From NCBI GenBank assembly GCA_036877525.1, contig JAZGTH010000062.1, positions 7,124,501 through 7,188,500 of the forward strand: DNA of 64,000 bases, given 5' to 3'. A program made the translations under genes and the position numbers. Source of the DNA: Chromobotia macracanthus (taxonomy: Eukaryota > Chordata > Actinopteri > Cypriniformes > Botiidae). Under the pieces are notes generated by a model that saw nothing but the letters and a program-made list of their open reading frames with translations, made no database searches and was not told the origin of the DNA. Below are positions 22,361-34,200 of the stretch, in pieces. Every line of letters begins with the position of its first letter. Within the stretch, counting starts at the first letter, position 1.

Positions 22361-25300
22361 GAAGTTCAAACCACAATAATAAGAGGCAATCACAATAGCA
22401 AGTCCACCGCTTGGGTTAGCCACCGCACTCCTATGGGTGGGCCTTCCAGTGCAGAGTGGGCGATGGATCTACACTGCATAATATATGTAACATGCTGATA
22501 AGCACACTCATAAGAGCATGAATGCAGCCCCAATCTGAGCTACAATGCTTACTGGTGTGATTACAGAGAGGCTTTTCTGCATGGCAATGTACTTCTCTAT
22601 GCATATTGATAAGCAAGCCTTAGCGGAACACAGTAACCACTCAGTAGGGATCCCTCAATGCATTGCACTTTAGCGCCACAGTTCACAGCCAAAAGGGGTC
22701 TTTCAAATATCACAATTTCTGCATTTTCAACAGAAACTCTTTTGACCTGCTTTTTTCTGCCTTCAGTAACAAGCACTTTGCTTTGGTGCAAAATCACTGT
22801 TTACACTTTTTCCGGAGAGCACAGCATTGTTGTACATATCTCTAATTTTATCACTTTTCATTCTCTTTGTTGTATTTGTTTTGGATGGTAGTTCTGTTTG
22901 GCAGCTGACAGTGTGGTAAAAAAATGACAATTAAAATGTGTATAATGTAAGTCACAAGGGCAGAGCAAAGCTTTGAGACAGATAGTGCTCCTGGCTCATG
23001 CGCCACACGTTTTGTCTCAGTTTAGTTTTGTTGTTTATACAAAACAACACTAATTGCAGTGAGAAACTTACAGTTATGTCTATACTTTTCCCTTAAGAGC
23101 AGAAATGGCAAATGAAACAGGGTTGTAATTTCTGTAACTCTCTGAACCTTGATTTAACAGCCCAGATCTTGACATATTGTGCTATTTTTGTATATAGAAT
23201 ATGTACACATGTATGCATTGCGGATGTAGTTAGTTTTAAAGCAGTCTGCTGTTATAATCATATTACCTGCACCTACCCACAGCAGTAACAGGATTTTGGT
23301 TATCTGCAGGAATAATATCAGTGATGTGTCATTCATTGTTTACAAGGGTCATCATCACACAATATCCACCCTCACATAAACAGCACACTTCATCAAATGT
23401 TGTTAAACGAATCCACCCTGAACTAGGAGCTATGGTATACTTCTATAAAACAAATAAAACATCCAGCCTTAGAGAGAAATGTATTTTTTATCATCATCCA
23501 GAAAGTATAAACAGCACCAATGGAGCCACTTAAAAATTATGGCTTGAAATATTCTTTGACAGGTGTGAAATGCCATAATGGGGACAAATCTGTTAATTCC
23601 TTTATGTTGATTAAGAAACTGTTTTCCGTATAGCTGATTTAAGACAATATATATTTATGAAAAGCGACTTAACAAATAAAACTGACTTGACTTGACAACA
23701 GTAAGGTCTGAACTCCAGATTAAAAAACATTAAAGTATAAAATGCCTATGTGTGGAATGAACAGAAAAATAAATAACGGAGGGGAATGTGTAAACACTGT
23801 AAATGATAATTAAGAAATGAAATAAGTCGGCGTCAGAAAAAATAAGTCTAGTGGGAGAAAAGAAATCCGAAAACATTAGCTAGAAACTAGGAGAAAATAA
23901 TTATTCAGAGGTGTGTTAGATTAAAAACGTACCCCTACAGAACTCTTGTTTTTCAAGGCGTGTTTTTATAAGCTCTTTGTGTAAAGAAAATTACGAATGT
24001 ACGCATTTGCACGATTATCTTGGCCTTGCTGCATGACAGACAATTTTTCATTTAAACTAGATGTTGCAAGTGTATTTGTGTCATAACCTGCAGGGCTTCC
24101 AATAGCTATGCAAACACTCACGTTGTAATTTTTCATGTAAATGGTGACTATGACAAGGTTCCATGTATTACCCTAGAGGTACGAATGATTTTAACACTAC
24201 AAACTACAAACCCTGTCTACTAATAAGAGAGGAACAGTTCATACAAATGCCTCTGCAATCGACAGAAAGGCAATTTTACAGTGTGCCATTCTGCTCAGTG
24301 AGTACATTGACTAACTATGTTTATTAGTCAGTGGCGAGACTTTCAGATTACACACTCAAAATGTGACTGCAGAGAGGTCACATTTATAAATAAACTGACT
24401 ATAAAACTAACAACAAAAGTAAAGAATGACAGAAACACAAAGCAAATCTTGCTTAAGGTCTTAAATAAGGTGAAACCCACAATACCCATAATAAAAATGG
24501 ACAACTATTCAAAACAATTGAAATCAGAAACTTGAGGACCGCAGGTATTCAGAACCAACAGAATAAAATAAAACGCTCAACAATTTTCTTTAAAAATGTA
24601 TTTAGCCAGGAGGTCTATTACAAAGTTCTACAGGTGCACTTAACTTGATTGCCCACATGATTTTTCTCAGAGCTTCACTGTGGCGATGCAAATTAAGTCA
24701 AATTAATTGAAAGTTGCCTGTTGAATTGTAAATTACCTCCAAAATAGTTATAACTCAAAACGCTGTTTGAACTTCACTTAGATAATTATTGAATTATTAT
24801 GCATTACACGGGACACTGTAAGCGCTTCTTCTTTGTTTCAAACTTTGCTATCCTGATCTTGTTTGAAGCTATTTAGCAAAAATGTAGCATTTCTGGCTCT
24901 GCTACAAGCTCAAAATAATCACGTTTTTATTTAATTTATATTAAGATGATGTTACCTCAGAAAGGTAGCCATCAACAATTCCATCTAACCAACATGTTTC
25001 AGCATCTCTAAGGAGTTAACCTTAGATTACAAAAGCAAACCTGAAGTAGTTTTGAGGCTGAGAGTTGAGTTCTCCATGGCATTTCAGTCAGCCATGTACA
25101 GAGGACAGAAATAAGTGTGCACTTTGGACTTGGGGCATCTGTTTAGTTCTTTCATATAAAACCTGTGCAAGCGAACTGAGGGTTGGCCGTTTCTGCTGGA
25201 AGCATGCAAATGAAGCTATGTTGTTTGAGACGTTTTCTGTTCTGAATTTGTGTTTGTAATGTAGATGGAGGGTTGTTTAACTGTTTGCATGAGCGTATCT

Positions 25301-25951
25301 GGAGTGACACTTGAAGAGAAGGTTTTATTACAGTTTGTACAACTGGATCCCTTTATTTGTACTTCTGTTTATTTCAGGCTTCAAAGCTTCAAGGCTTCTC
25401 TGCAACTACAAAGACTGAGACAGGAGCTAATAAACTTCACATTCTCCTCTCTCAGCTGACTGAGCTTTTACAACTAATTAGCAGAGTTATTCTTTAACCC
25501 CTGACAATCGACAATGTCTTTCATTGTGCGCCTGAGGGTTAGAGGTTTCTTAGTGAAATAATCTGGCTGCAAGGGATAATTATCCATGTTTCTTTTAATA
25601 CAAAACGATGTCTACAAGAGAGGTGTTGTCTACAAAATACTATGTTTCTATCAGTGAATGGGACTAAAAGGGAAGAGGAAGACTGACAGCTATTGTGTTG
25701 GGTGTGAAATGCAAAATCAAACGTTCTCTCTAATCTTGCTGTCACTTTGAGGAATAGACCTCAGGGAGAGGACAACCCATGAAAAGAAAATACTTGTCAG
25801 ATTTTGGATGAAACACTGAGCATATGACAATGTTTATCTGACATTACATGTATGTATTGCTCTCAACTGACCTTGTATATCCATATACACAATATTTCTT
25901 GCCTATAACAATCTGTTTTGTTCCTTTAATCTTTTTGCATCCTCTGGAAAT

Positions 25952-25953
<2 letters not shown>

Positions 25954-26033
<80 letters not shown>
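25954..26033. repeat. (TA)n microsatellite
   Basis: An uninterrupted AT/TA array of about 80 bases. Confidence 0.97.
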
Positions 26034-26037
<4 letters not shown>

Positions 26038-26474
26038 TCTTATATAAAAACTATGTAGTTATATAAATAACTAGGCAACAAATGTGACTGCCAGAGTGTT
26101 GGTAAGTAAACATTTCAACATTATATTTAACATATGCCCCTGAGAGCATAATGTCTCTATGGGCATGGCACACATTTTAATAGGGTTTGAAAATGCTTTT
26201 CAGTTCACATATGTAGGGAGCAATAATGGCTATTTTTATGTTAATATATAAATCAGACTAATTAGAATACAAAACTATACTAATAAAGCTTTTGATCGTT
26301 AAGCGAACATGAACAAGGTAGCCGTTCTTTTGATCACAAATTGAATAATTAGTTCCGCTGATCCATGATGTATTTGCCCAAATGGGCTAATTTTAATTTT
26401 GATGAATCATTCAGTTTAAATAGCTGGGGCTATTCGAGGCAGGAAATTTGTATGCAAAGTGTATGCATATATAC

Positions 26475-27681
26475 ACACACTCACTGGCCATTTTATTAGG
26501 TACACCTGTTCAATTGATTGGTAACACAAATTGCTAATCAGCCAATCACATGGCAGCAACTCAATGCATTTAGGCATCTAGATGTAGTGAAGATGACTTG
26601 CTGAAGTTCAAACCGAGCATCAGAATGGGGAAGAAAGGGGATTTAAGTGACTTTGAACATGGAATGGTTGTTGGTGCCAGAGGGGCTGGTCTGAGTATTT
26701 CAAAAACTGCTGATCTACTGGGATTTTCACGCACAACCAATCTAGGGTTTACAGAGAATGGTCCGAGAAAGAGAAAATAGTCAGTGAGCGGTAGTTGTGT
26801 GGATGAAAAGTTGCCTTGTTGATGTCAGAGGAGAATGGGCAGACTGGTTAGAAATGATAGAAAGGCAACAGTAACACAAATTACCACTCAACCAAGGTAT
26901 GCAGAATACCATCTCTGAATGCACAATACGTCGAATCCTGAAGCAGGTGGGCTACAGCAGCAGAAGACCACACTGGGTGCTGCTCCTGTCAGCTAAGAAC
27001 AGGAAACAGAGGCTATAATTCACACAGGTTCACCAAAACTGGACAATAGAAGATTTGAAAAACGTTGCCTGTGTGATAAGTCTTGATTTCTGCTGTGACA
27101 TTCAGATGGTAGTGTCAGAATTAGAACATGAAAGCATGGATCCATCCTGCCTTGTCTCAATGGTTCAGGCTGGTGGTAGTGGTGTAATGGTGTGGGGGAT
27201 ATTTTCTTGGCACACTTTGGGCCCCTTAGTACCAGTTGAGCATTGTTTAAACGTCACAGCCTACCTGAGTATTGTTGCTGACCATGTCCATCCCATTATG
27301 ACTACAGTGTACCCATCTTCTGATGGCTACTTCCAGCAGGATAATGCACCATGTCACAAAGCTCAAATCATCTCAGACTGGTTTCCTGAACAACACAAAG
27401 AGTTCACTTTACTTACATGACTTCCACAGTCACCAGATCTCAATCCGATAGAGCACCTTTGGGTTGTGGTGGAACAGGAGATTCACATCATGGATGTGTA
27501 GCCGACAAATCTGCAGCAACTGCGTGATGCTATCATGTCAATATGGACCAAAATCTCTGAAGAATGTTTCCAACACCTTGTTGAATCTATGCCACAAAGA
27601 ATTAAGTCAGTTCTGAAGGCAAAAGGTGGGCCAACCCGGTACTAGCAAGGTGTACCTAATAAAGTGGCCGGTAAGTGTATA
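26475..27681 (+). mobile_element. Tc1-like DNA transposon, inactive
   Basis: About 1.2 kb. The left end CACTGGCCATTTTATTAGG pairs with the right end CCTAATAAAGTGGCCGGT as terminal inverted repeats of about 30 bp with a few mismatches. Flanking sequence is TA-rich, as expected for TA target sites; exact end bases are uncertain. It contains a broken transposase (26625-27645). Typical of fish Tc1 families. Confidence 0.92.
26625..27645 (+). pseudogene. Tc1-like transposase pseudogene
   Basis: It opens with MGKKGDLSDFEHGMVVGARG and a helix-turn-helix segment (LSISKTADLLGFSRTT). The frame then shifts near 26740 and hits a stop at 26778. A stop also interrupts the middle (RKQRL then TAA near 27015). 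The later frame 27055-27420 carries MVWGIFSWHTLGPLVPVEH and YFQQDNAPCHKAQ, holding the second catalytic Asp. A further break occurs near 27418, before SPDLNPIEHLW (third catalytic acidic residue). The region of the first catalytic Asp is scrambled. It cannot make a working transposase. Confidence 0.92.
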
Positions 27682-28896
27682 TATATGACGGTTTATAGAA
27701 GATCAGATCAATTAACCATGATTAATAAACAGATGGGTTCATTCCTTCAAAGCAAAACACAATGAGTAAAACACAATGAAGAATTGAATACAGGTTAGAT
27801 ATAAACCCCAGCGTAATAGTGGGCAATATACAAGATGCTGCTTTAACTGGTGTTTTAATTATTACATTCTTGATCATAAAATGTTTTCACATTTTTATTT
27901 GGCTACATATCAGCATACAGTCTGAGAGGAATGCAGTGAAAAAGCAGCAAATTAATCTCAGCAAACCACACATGGTCTTCTTTTAAAAGATGGGTTGAGT
28001 CAGACCTACAGCAGAGCAGTAAGTTTAGAGTCTCTTCTTCAAACAAAGGCTATTATGAGTTGGCACTGCCATTCAGGAAATATATCTTACCAAAGCCTTT
28101 TAAAGACACTTTACATAGAGCCCTGAATTAATTAGAACATTAATCGATTTTCCAATCCAATTTTATTGCATTTTAAGTAATCTTACCATCTCTGCATACC
28201 GAGCAGTCTTGTTTTTGATTTTGATTTGTTTAATGAGGTTCATTTTTCAAAAGGCAGGCAAAAATCAAACAAATTTTGCATGTCCCGAGACAAACTGATC
28301 CTAATAACGGCGGTAACCTTTAAGCAATTTCGCTTTCATGCATATCTTGTATTGCTTGTCATTTTGTACATGCATCAAGGTTTTTGTTATTTTAGTTGAA
28401 AGGTGCCATGTCACATCTTTACTTTCTTTACAACCTCGTACTCCTGAGGGCCTCTTTGTTTTCAAGCTTTAATCAGTGAGCTGATGTCTTTTCACACGTT
28501 TGCCGCAGCTAAATCTCGGCTTCGGGATGGATTTGGAAATCCAGCTGATTATCATAAAATAATGGGCTACAGCTCACCATCATAAAGCTCTGCTTTTGCT
28601 CAGGCTTGTCTGCTTGCTGTGTGTTTGACCAATCAGTCCACAGTGTGAAATTTCTGATGTGCTGGAATTGCTAGACAAGGGCCTTCATGCATGAGTCAGT
28701 CATTAATTTGAGGACTTGTTAGGGAGCCACTTTACCTGCAGATAGTCATTTGAAGGAAAAAGAGCCCTATTGAGGCATATTCATTAAGCTAGGAGGTATT
28801 CTGTTGGCTCTCACCGGCCCTCATCCATGGCTGTATCGCACATTAGTATAAGATGAATGAGCCATTGAGCCAACACAACGCTTGATGCTGATGCTG

Positions 28897-28930
28897 GTGC
28901 GTGTGTGTGTAATTGTGAGCGTGTGTGTGC
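28897..28930. repeat. Interrupted (GT)n microsatellite
   Basis: Two GT runs separated by AATTGTGAGC. Confidence 0.85.
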
Positions 28931-29044
28931 TGAAAGGTCCTTTTAGTCTCTTATGAGGCCACCAAAAGCCCTAAATGGTGTTTTTGGAATTGGCAAAAAC
29001 TGTGCCAGCAGATAGCAATGATGAGAGACAGCTGGGATACAAAT

Positions 29045-29070
29045 GCACACACACACACACACACACACAC
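29045..29070. repeat. (CA)n microsatellite
   Basis: An uninterrupted CA array of 13 units. Confidence 0.95.
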
Positions 29071-30035
29071 TTAGTCAGATCCTTCACGCGGGAAAATGTG
29101 AATACAGCATTCAGCTTGTCACTCTGTGGTCCCTGTGCCTTTTTTTGCAAAAGTATCCACTGAGCAGGGTAACAGCACTCACACAGAGCATAAACTCAGC
29201 AATAACTAACACATAAAGTTTGTGTGCCTCTATGAACCACAATATAACATGTCATTTACAAAAACAACAAACCAAATGTGCAGTCAGGCACCAGGTCCAC
29301 TGTCTGACACACACATATACAAGAAGATGGCACTATACTGTTATGTAGTGCACTTTGCTTTCAGAGGTAACAAAATCTCAGTTAGCATGACTGCCTCATT
29401 AGTCATGGTTTAGTTTCACTGTTCTTCTTCTCAGGCCTGTGTCTTTGTTAATGCTGACGTATGTATTTTTAAAAATTAAAATACTGTTTAACAGACATTG
29501 CCTGACCAGTGGTGTGATCTTGGGGCGTGACTATGTTTTTTTTCTGAACACGGATAGACAGATGGTGGGAGTGTTTTGGGAAACTCATTTGGAAACAGTT
29601 GAGTAATTTTGGTGCAATTTCTGTCACTGAAATTAGACACATCAGCTTTAACCAAAAATGAAATAATTGTAAACTCTTCCTAACAGTTTATTTGTATGCA
29701 TAGTTCAGTGCAGGCTAGCAGAGAGTCACATACACATGCATCCTAAACATTAATCTTCTTAAAAGCAAAGCACTAGATTTTTGTTGGAAGGAAGGAAATG
29801 ATGCCGAACAGTGAGTCTGTTGGAAAAAGGCGTGTAGCACAGCTTCTTGGTTTTTGCCATTTACTTTGCTTTCTCCATTGGCCAGAGATAGAGGCATACC
29901 AGCACTGATTTCAATTGTATTCAGCACAACAACTACGTACAGTATTTCTTCATCTGATCCCTCAATACCCAATTGTTGCCTTGCGAGGAGCTGTCCTTGA
30001 GCATTACAATACTGGACATTGCTGAAAGTTAGTAT

Positions 30036-30038
<3 letters not shown>

Positions 30039-30089
<51 letters not shown>

Positions 30090-30108
30090 GAGAGAGAGAG
30101 AGAGAGAT

Positions 30109-30194
<86 letters not shown>
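30039..30194. repeat. Compound microsatellite (TA)n(GA)n(GATA)n
   Basis: TA runs at 30039-30085, GA at 30086-30106, and a long uninterrupted GATA array at 30107-30194. It lies about 300 bp from the CpG-rich block. Confidence 0.98.
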
Positions 30195-30195
<1 letters not shown>

Positions 30196-30480
30196 CTGTG
30201 ATCAATGATAGATCAATGCTGATAAAGCATATAGCAATGTAGGCTATAGTAACATTTATGATTAAATTGATCTGTGATGATTTTACAAGGAATTGAATCA
30301 CAGATTAACTAGGGAAAAGGAGTTAATGGTTCAATTAAGTTTTTTTTATTTCCATACGTGTGTATGAGAGAGAAAGAGCAGGAGTGAGAGTAAAATGTCT
30401 TTGTCTGTGCATCAGACAACACATGGCAATACTCAATACACAAATACATGAATGATCTTGAGAGATCACAGTTGTAACTC

Positions 30481-31240
30481 GTGCCGCTGTATGCTCGTCA
30501 TAATATTCATTCATAATGATGCTCGCATGTTTAAAGTTGTCCCGCTATCTGCGCTGCAGTAAGCGCAACGATTACATTTCTCAAAGCATGTCAACTCGAC
30601 AGATACAACACAAGTGCCAAACAACCACTCACCACAAAACGCAGATCAGCGTTAAACTTCATCCGATCGCGTCCCGTGAATGTTGCGGAACCGTTTCTTT
30701 CGTTGCGCGTATATTTGACCGGCATCCGCGTTAAACCCACGTAAGTAACGCAAACTGTTTGGTGTAAAGACAAAATGGACGAAAGGTCGGTCAGCACCTC
30801 CGCGTTTAAACTGGTGCCACTTTGCTGTGGTCCGCTGGCGAACTTCGGCAACAAATCGCTCCGTTATAAAGCGAAGTCCAGATTATCCGTGTGGTGCTGA
30901 ATTGTTCCTGTGATAAAAGAAATGAGCGTTCATTTAAACCGTGTCTTGCGGAATATAAATCCACTAATAGCGCAGACTATTAGACAGAGCGCATCTACCG
31001 CTTAAAGTGCGCGGCTCAGTCTGACGCGAGCGCAGGATAACATCCGCCGACAGACTGCGACACTGTGAGACTCCTCACTGTCTATTAAAAGTGCCAATGG
31101 ATATTCCTTTATAAACTATCAAATAGCTCAGTTTGACCCTCCTACTCTGCATCGTTGTCCGTATGTGTGTGTCTGGGTGAGACTGAGCCAAATTTCAATG
31201 GATAGACGCTGGTAGGGCACGGGTTGGTTCTGCGTTGTGC
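30481..31240 (-). promoter_or_regulatory. CpG-rich block, candidate brinp3 promoter and non-coding exon 1
   Basis: CpG dinucleotides are dense here (for example CGATCGCGTCCCG near 30664 and GACGCGAGCGCAGG near 31022), unlike the CpG-poor DNA on both sides. On the minus strand a donor-like GTG|GTGAGTGG at 30633/30632 could end a non-coding exon 1 spliced to the first coding exon near 20440. A plus-strand TATAAAG at 30865-30871 and a plus-strand donor-like CCAC|GTAAGTA near 30741 allow a divergent transcript. In vertebrate BRINP genes the first exon is, as I recall, non-coding and distant, which fits. Direction and exon limits are inference. Confidence 0.5.
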
Positions 31241-34200
31241 GCTCTCTCACCCATTCACATGTTTAAAACACAAGCAGCCCTCTGTAATGGCTTTTCGGGG
31301 GATATGCATAACACAAGACGGGCAAGGAATGACAAGTGCGTTACCAAACCTTTCTGCTATCTCGTATTTTGACAAACGACTCTTTAAACAACCAATATAG
31401 TTTTGTAAAAGCAGAAGACTGTGCGGAATTAGAAAGTCATTCGCACTTGGTCAATAAGTCATCTATTGTTGCACCACCCAGGGATACTGTTTAACCTCTA
31501 TAATCTGAGAGTCAGTTCAAATAGTAGCAATTCTTGTAAATATCATTTAAATATCTCATCTGCAACTATTGATTTTGCATGTGTGGTTACTGTAGTGTCT
31601 TGTCCTGGCCCTAAGACTCTGTACATCTGTGCAATAGGAATGACTCAGATGGTGGTGAAATCCAATAAAATAATACCTCTGATTGCAGCATGTTGCATCA
31701 ATATTCAAATGTTACTATTAGTAAATGTAGAACAACACACATGATATTCTGGCAGTAGGAGCAGACTTGAGCTTAAATGTGCAGTCAATTTCAAACATGG
31801 AATAACTTCTTTTTCATTAGTGCCAAAGTATTGACAGTAAGTATTGCAGTAAGTGACTGCAATCAGAATGGCTCTCTAACCATGGACAAATGTGGCACAA
31901 ATCTATTCGTTGGCTAAGCGAGATTGTGTTTCTATCTTTTATCTATCTGGTTTCATCTTTTATCTTTAATCTGCTGAAACATGGATCATACTTGTGTGTG
32001 CGTGTGTGTTTGTCTTGGGGGGTGGCTACTTAACCATTGGGGACAAATTTGTACACAAAAGTGAGCAAAACCTGACAAGTCAGACTTCCTTTTGGGGACG
32101 TCCTCATTTGTAAAAACCTTATTAAATATAGTAGTGTTTTATTGTAAATATGCAGAAAGTTTTCTGTTAGGGTTAGTGTTAAAATGTGGGTTAGGTAATA
32201 TTTTTTATAACTAGCTTTGTATGAAAAAAACAAGTCTGTGGAATGTCCTCTTTTAGACAGATACATAAATGTGTGTGCATGTCTTATCAGGAAGCAAATT
32301 GTGATGGATTACATACATACATAGGATTAGGGCAAAAACCAGAGTGAACAATCTCTCACTGCAATGCTAGACTGGAACTGTCCATGGTGCTGAACTGTCA
32401 TGCCATTGCAATCTTGCTTTTTATGTGATTACATACTGTCTTCTTGCCTTTGTCCTTGATTGTTAGGTGTATTAGCCTAATGAATTAGCCAGAGGTGTAA
32501 TACAGCTACTGACTATACATTTATAATACATGCATAGTACATTTAAATGTGTGGCCTTCGGGGATTAGAGTTATTAGAGTTGTAGCTCTGAAAAGTCCTG
32601 TAACAGATGGCTTGCTGGATGTCTGCCTGTCCATCAATTCAAGGCCAAATTCTAGAAAGTCTAAACAGTGTTTCTTGCATTTTGACATGCAATCAAGTGT
32701 AAATAGCCTCTAAAGAAACTTGAACTATAGTAACAATACTGATCTATGCTAATAGGCAAAGTAATTCAAATAGTGCCAGTGGCTAAAATATTTCTAACTG
32801 GAATCCCTCCAAAACGAACAGGCTTGCATTTTTGTTTAAGTTTTATTGTAACTATACATTCAACATGACCTCTGTTTTGCTTTTGCATTGCATGCAATGC
32901 ATGCAAGCTCATTATCTTACAGAACAGATCAGAGGTGATTGGCTGGGAGATTACATATTAAGATCCTTTCAATTTATATTATAAAGAGTTTCCTCAAACT
33001 GTTTATTAAAGTGTGCTTTTATAAAGAAAAACATTAATTTTTAGTACATCGTTTAGTTTACACCATTGCATAAAGCTACACACAAAAAGTATCCTTTGTT
33101 GTTAGATCAAGTGAAAATTTCTTAAAACTTTTTTAAAACAACCGCACATGTTCATTGCTGTGGGTAGACTTTACAGACCATTACAGACAGCTGTTTCATT
33201 GCATCTGTAGAACATATTAGAGGTTCATTGAACCCGTTGGATTTTATTGGTGGATCAAATCTTCCGTAGTGTTTTCTTGCCTACAGCACCTTTATCATGT
33301 GGTCTGAAGATCCTATCAGATCTTAAGCTTTTTAGTCCCTGCTGAGCACAGCTGGAGATGGAGATTATCTCCAACTCAGTTGGGAAACTTTCTTTGGCAC
33401 TGGAATTTAATGCTGTCAGATTCTGATGTAATTTGACCTTGGCCTTCTTCAATAGCCTGTGGTGAATATAGAAGACAGTTGATTCAGATAACTCCATTTC
33501 GTGAGCTAGCAAAATGAATTTAACTCTGTTGGACTAAACTCTAGTTCACCCCAGGTCTATTCAGCCTGGTTTATCACTTTTCAGAAAACTATCATACAGA
33601 GCTGTTATCTTTTTTAAATTTAAGCAGGCCGAATAATTCCGCCTCCTCTGTGCTGATGAGAAACACACAATACCTCCCACAGATTAACACATGCTATCTT
33701 TTATGATAGCCTCATCTACTAGTGAAAGGAGTATTGAAATGAGAAGCACATTCTGGTGTTCATGGGTAAATTACAGCACAAGCTTATCTGTTCCTATCAT
33801 TTCACAACATTTTTATTGTTGTTATTTATTCATTTTTTCACCATTACAAATCTCAACTTTTTATATACTCATACTATTTTTATTATTAGTTCAGTGATGT
33901 TCACATTGATTTTGCCATTGGGTTGCCCTTTGCTGAGAAACATCTGCAGACACTTTGATTGTAAAAGATTATTTTTGTTTGTCCTTTCACATCATAGAAG
34001 CTCATTTCTTTGTGCCGAGACTTCCTGTATTAAGACCTCTGGTTATGTCTGCAAAATGGCCCTAAGATGATTCTTCACTATACTAAAAATGTGCTGTAAT
34101 GAAATTGATAAAGAGCATTTTAATGTCTGCAAAAGTTCTGTTACAGTAATCTTGTTTCTCAGTGGTGTGGCAACTAATTTCAATGTATTTGAATATAGAT

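Larger units (their letters stand above)
20441..30480. other. Presumed 5' intron of brinp3 or upstream region
   Basis: No coding exon is recognised. It holds a SINE at 22200-22360, a Tc1-like element at 26475-27681, and microsatellites at 25954, 28897, 29045 and 30039. There is also a SINE-tail-like stretch near 23650-23700 and an AACGTT-family copy. Two higher-complexity stretches lie at about 28440-28860. Whether it is intron depends on the inferred exon 1 near 30.6 kb. Confidence 0.5.

Noticed and set aside
30107..30194. CRISPR-like repeat array
   Set aside because: Contiguous tetranucleotide repeats without spacers in a vertebrate genome; a microsatellite.
33255..33512. 85-codon minus-strand open frame (MLAHEMELSESTVFY...)
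   Set aside because: Charged and gene-like in composition, but I recognise no domain, no convincing splice partners and no context. It stays unassigned.
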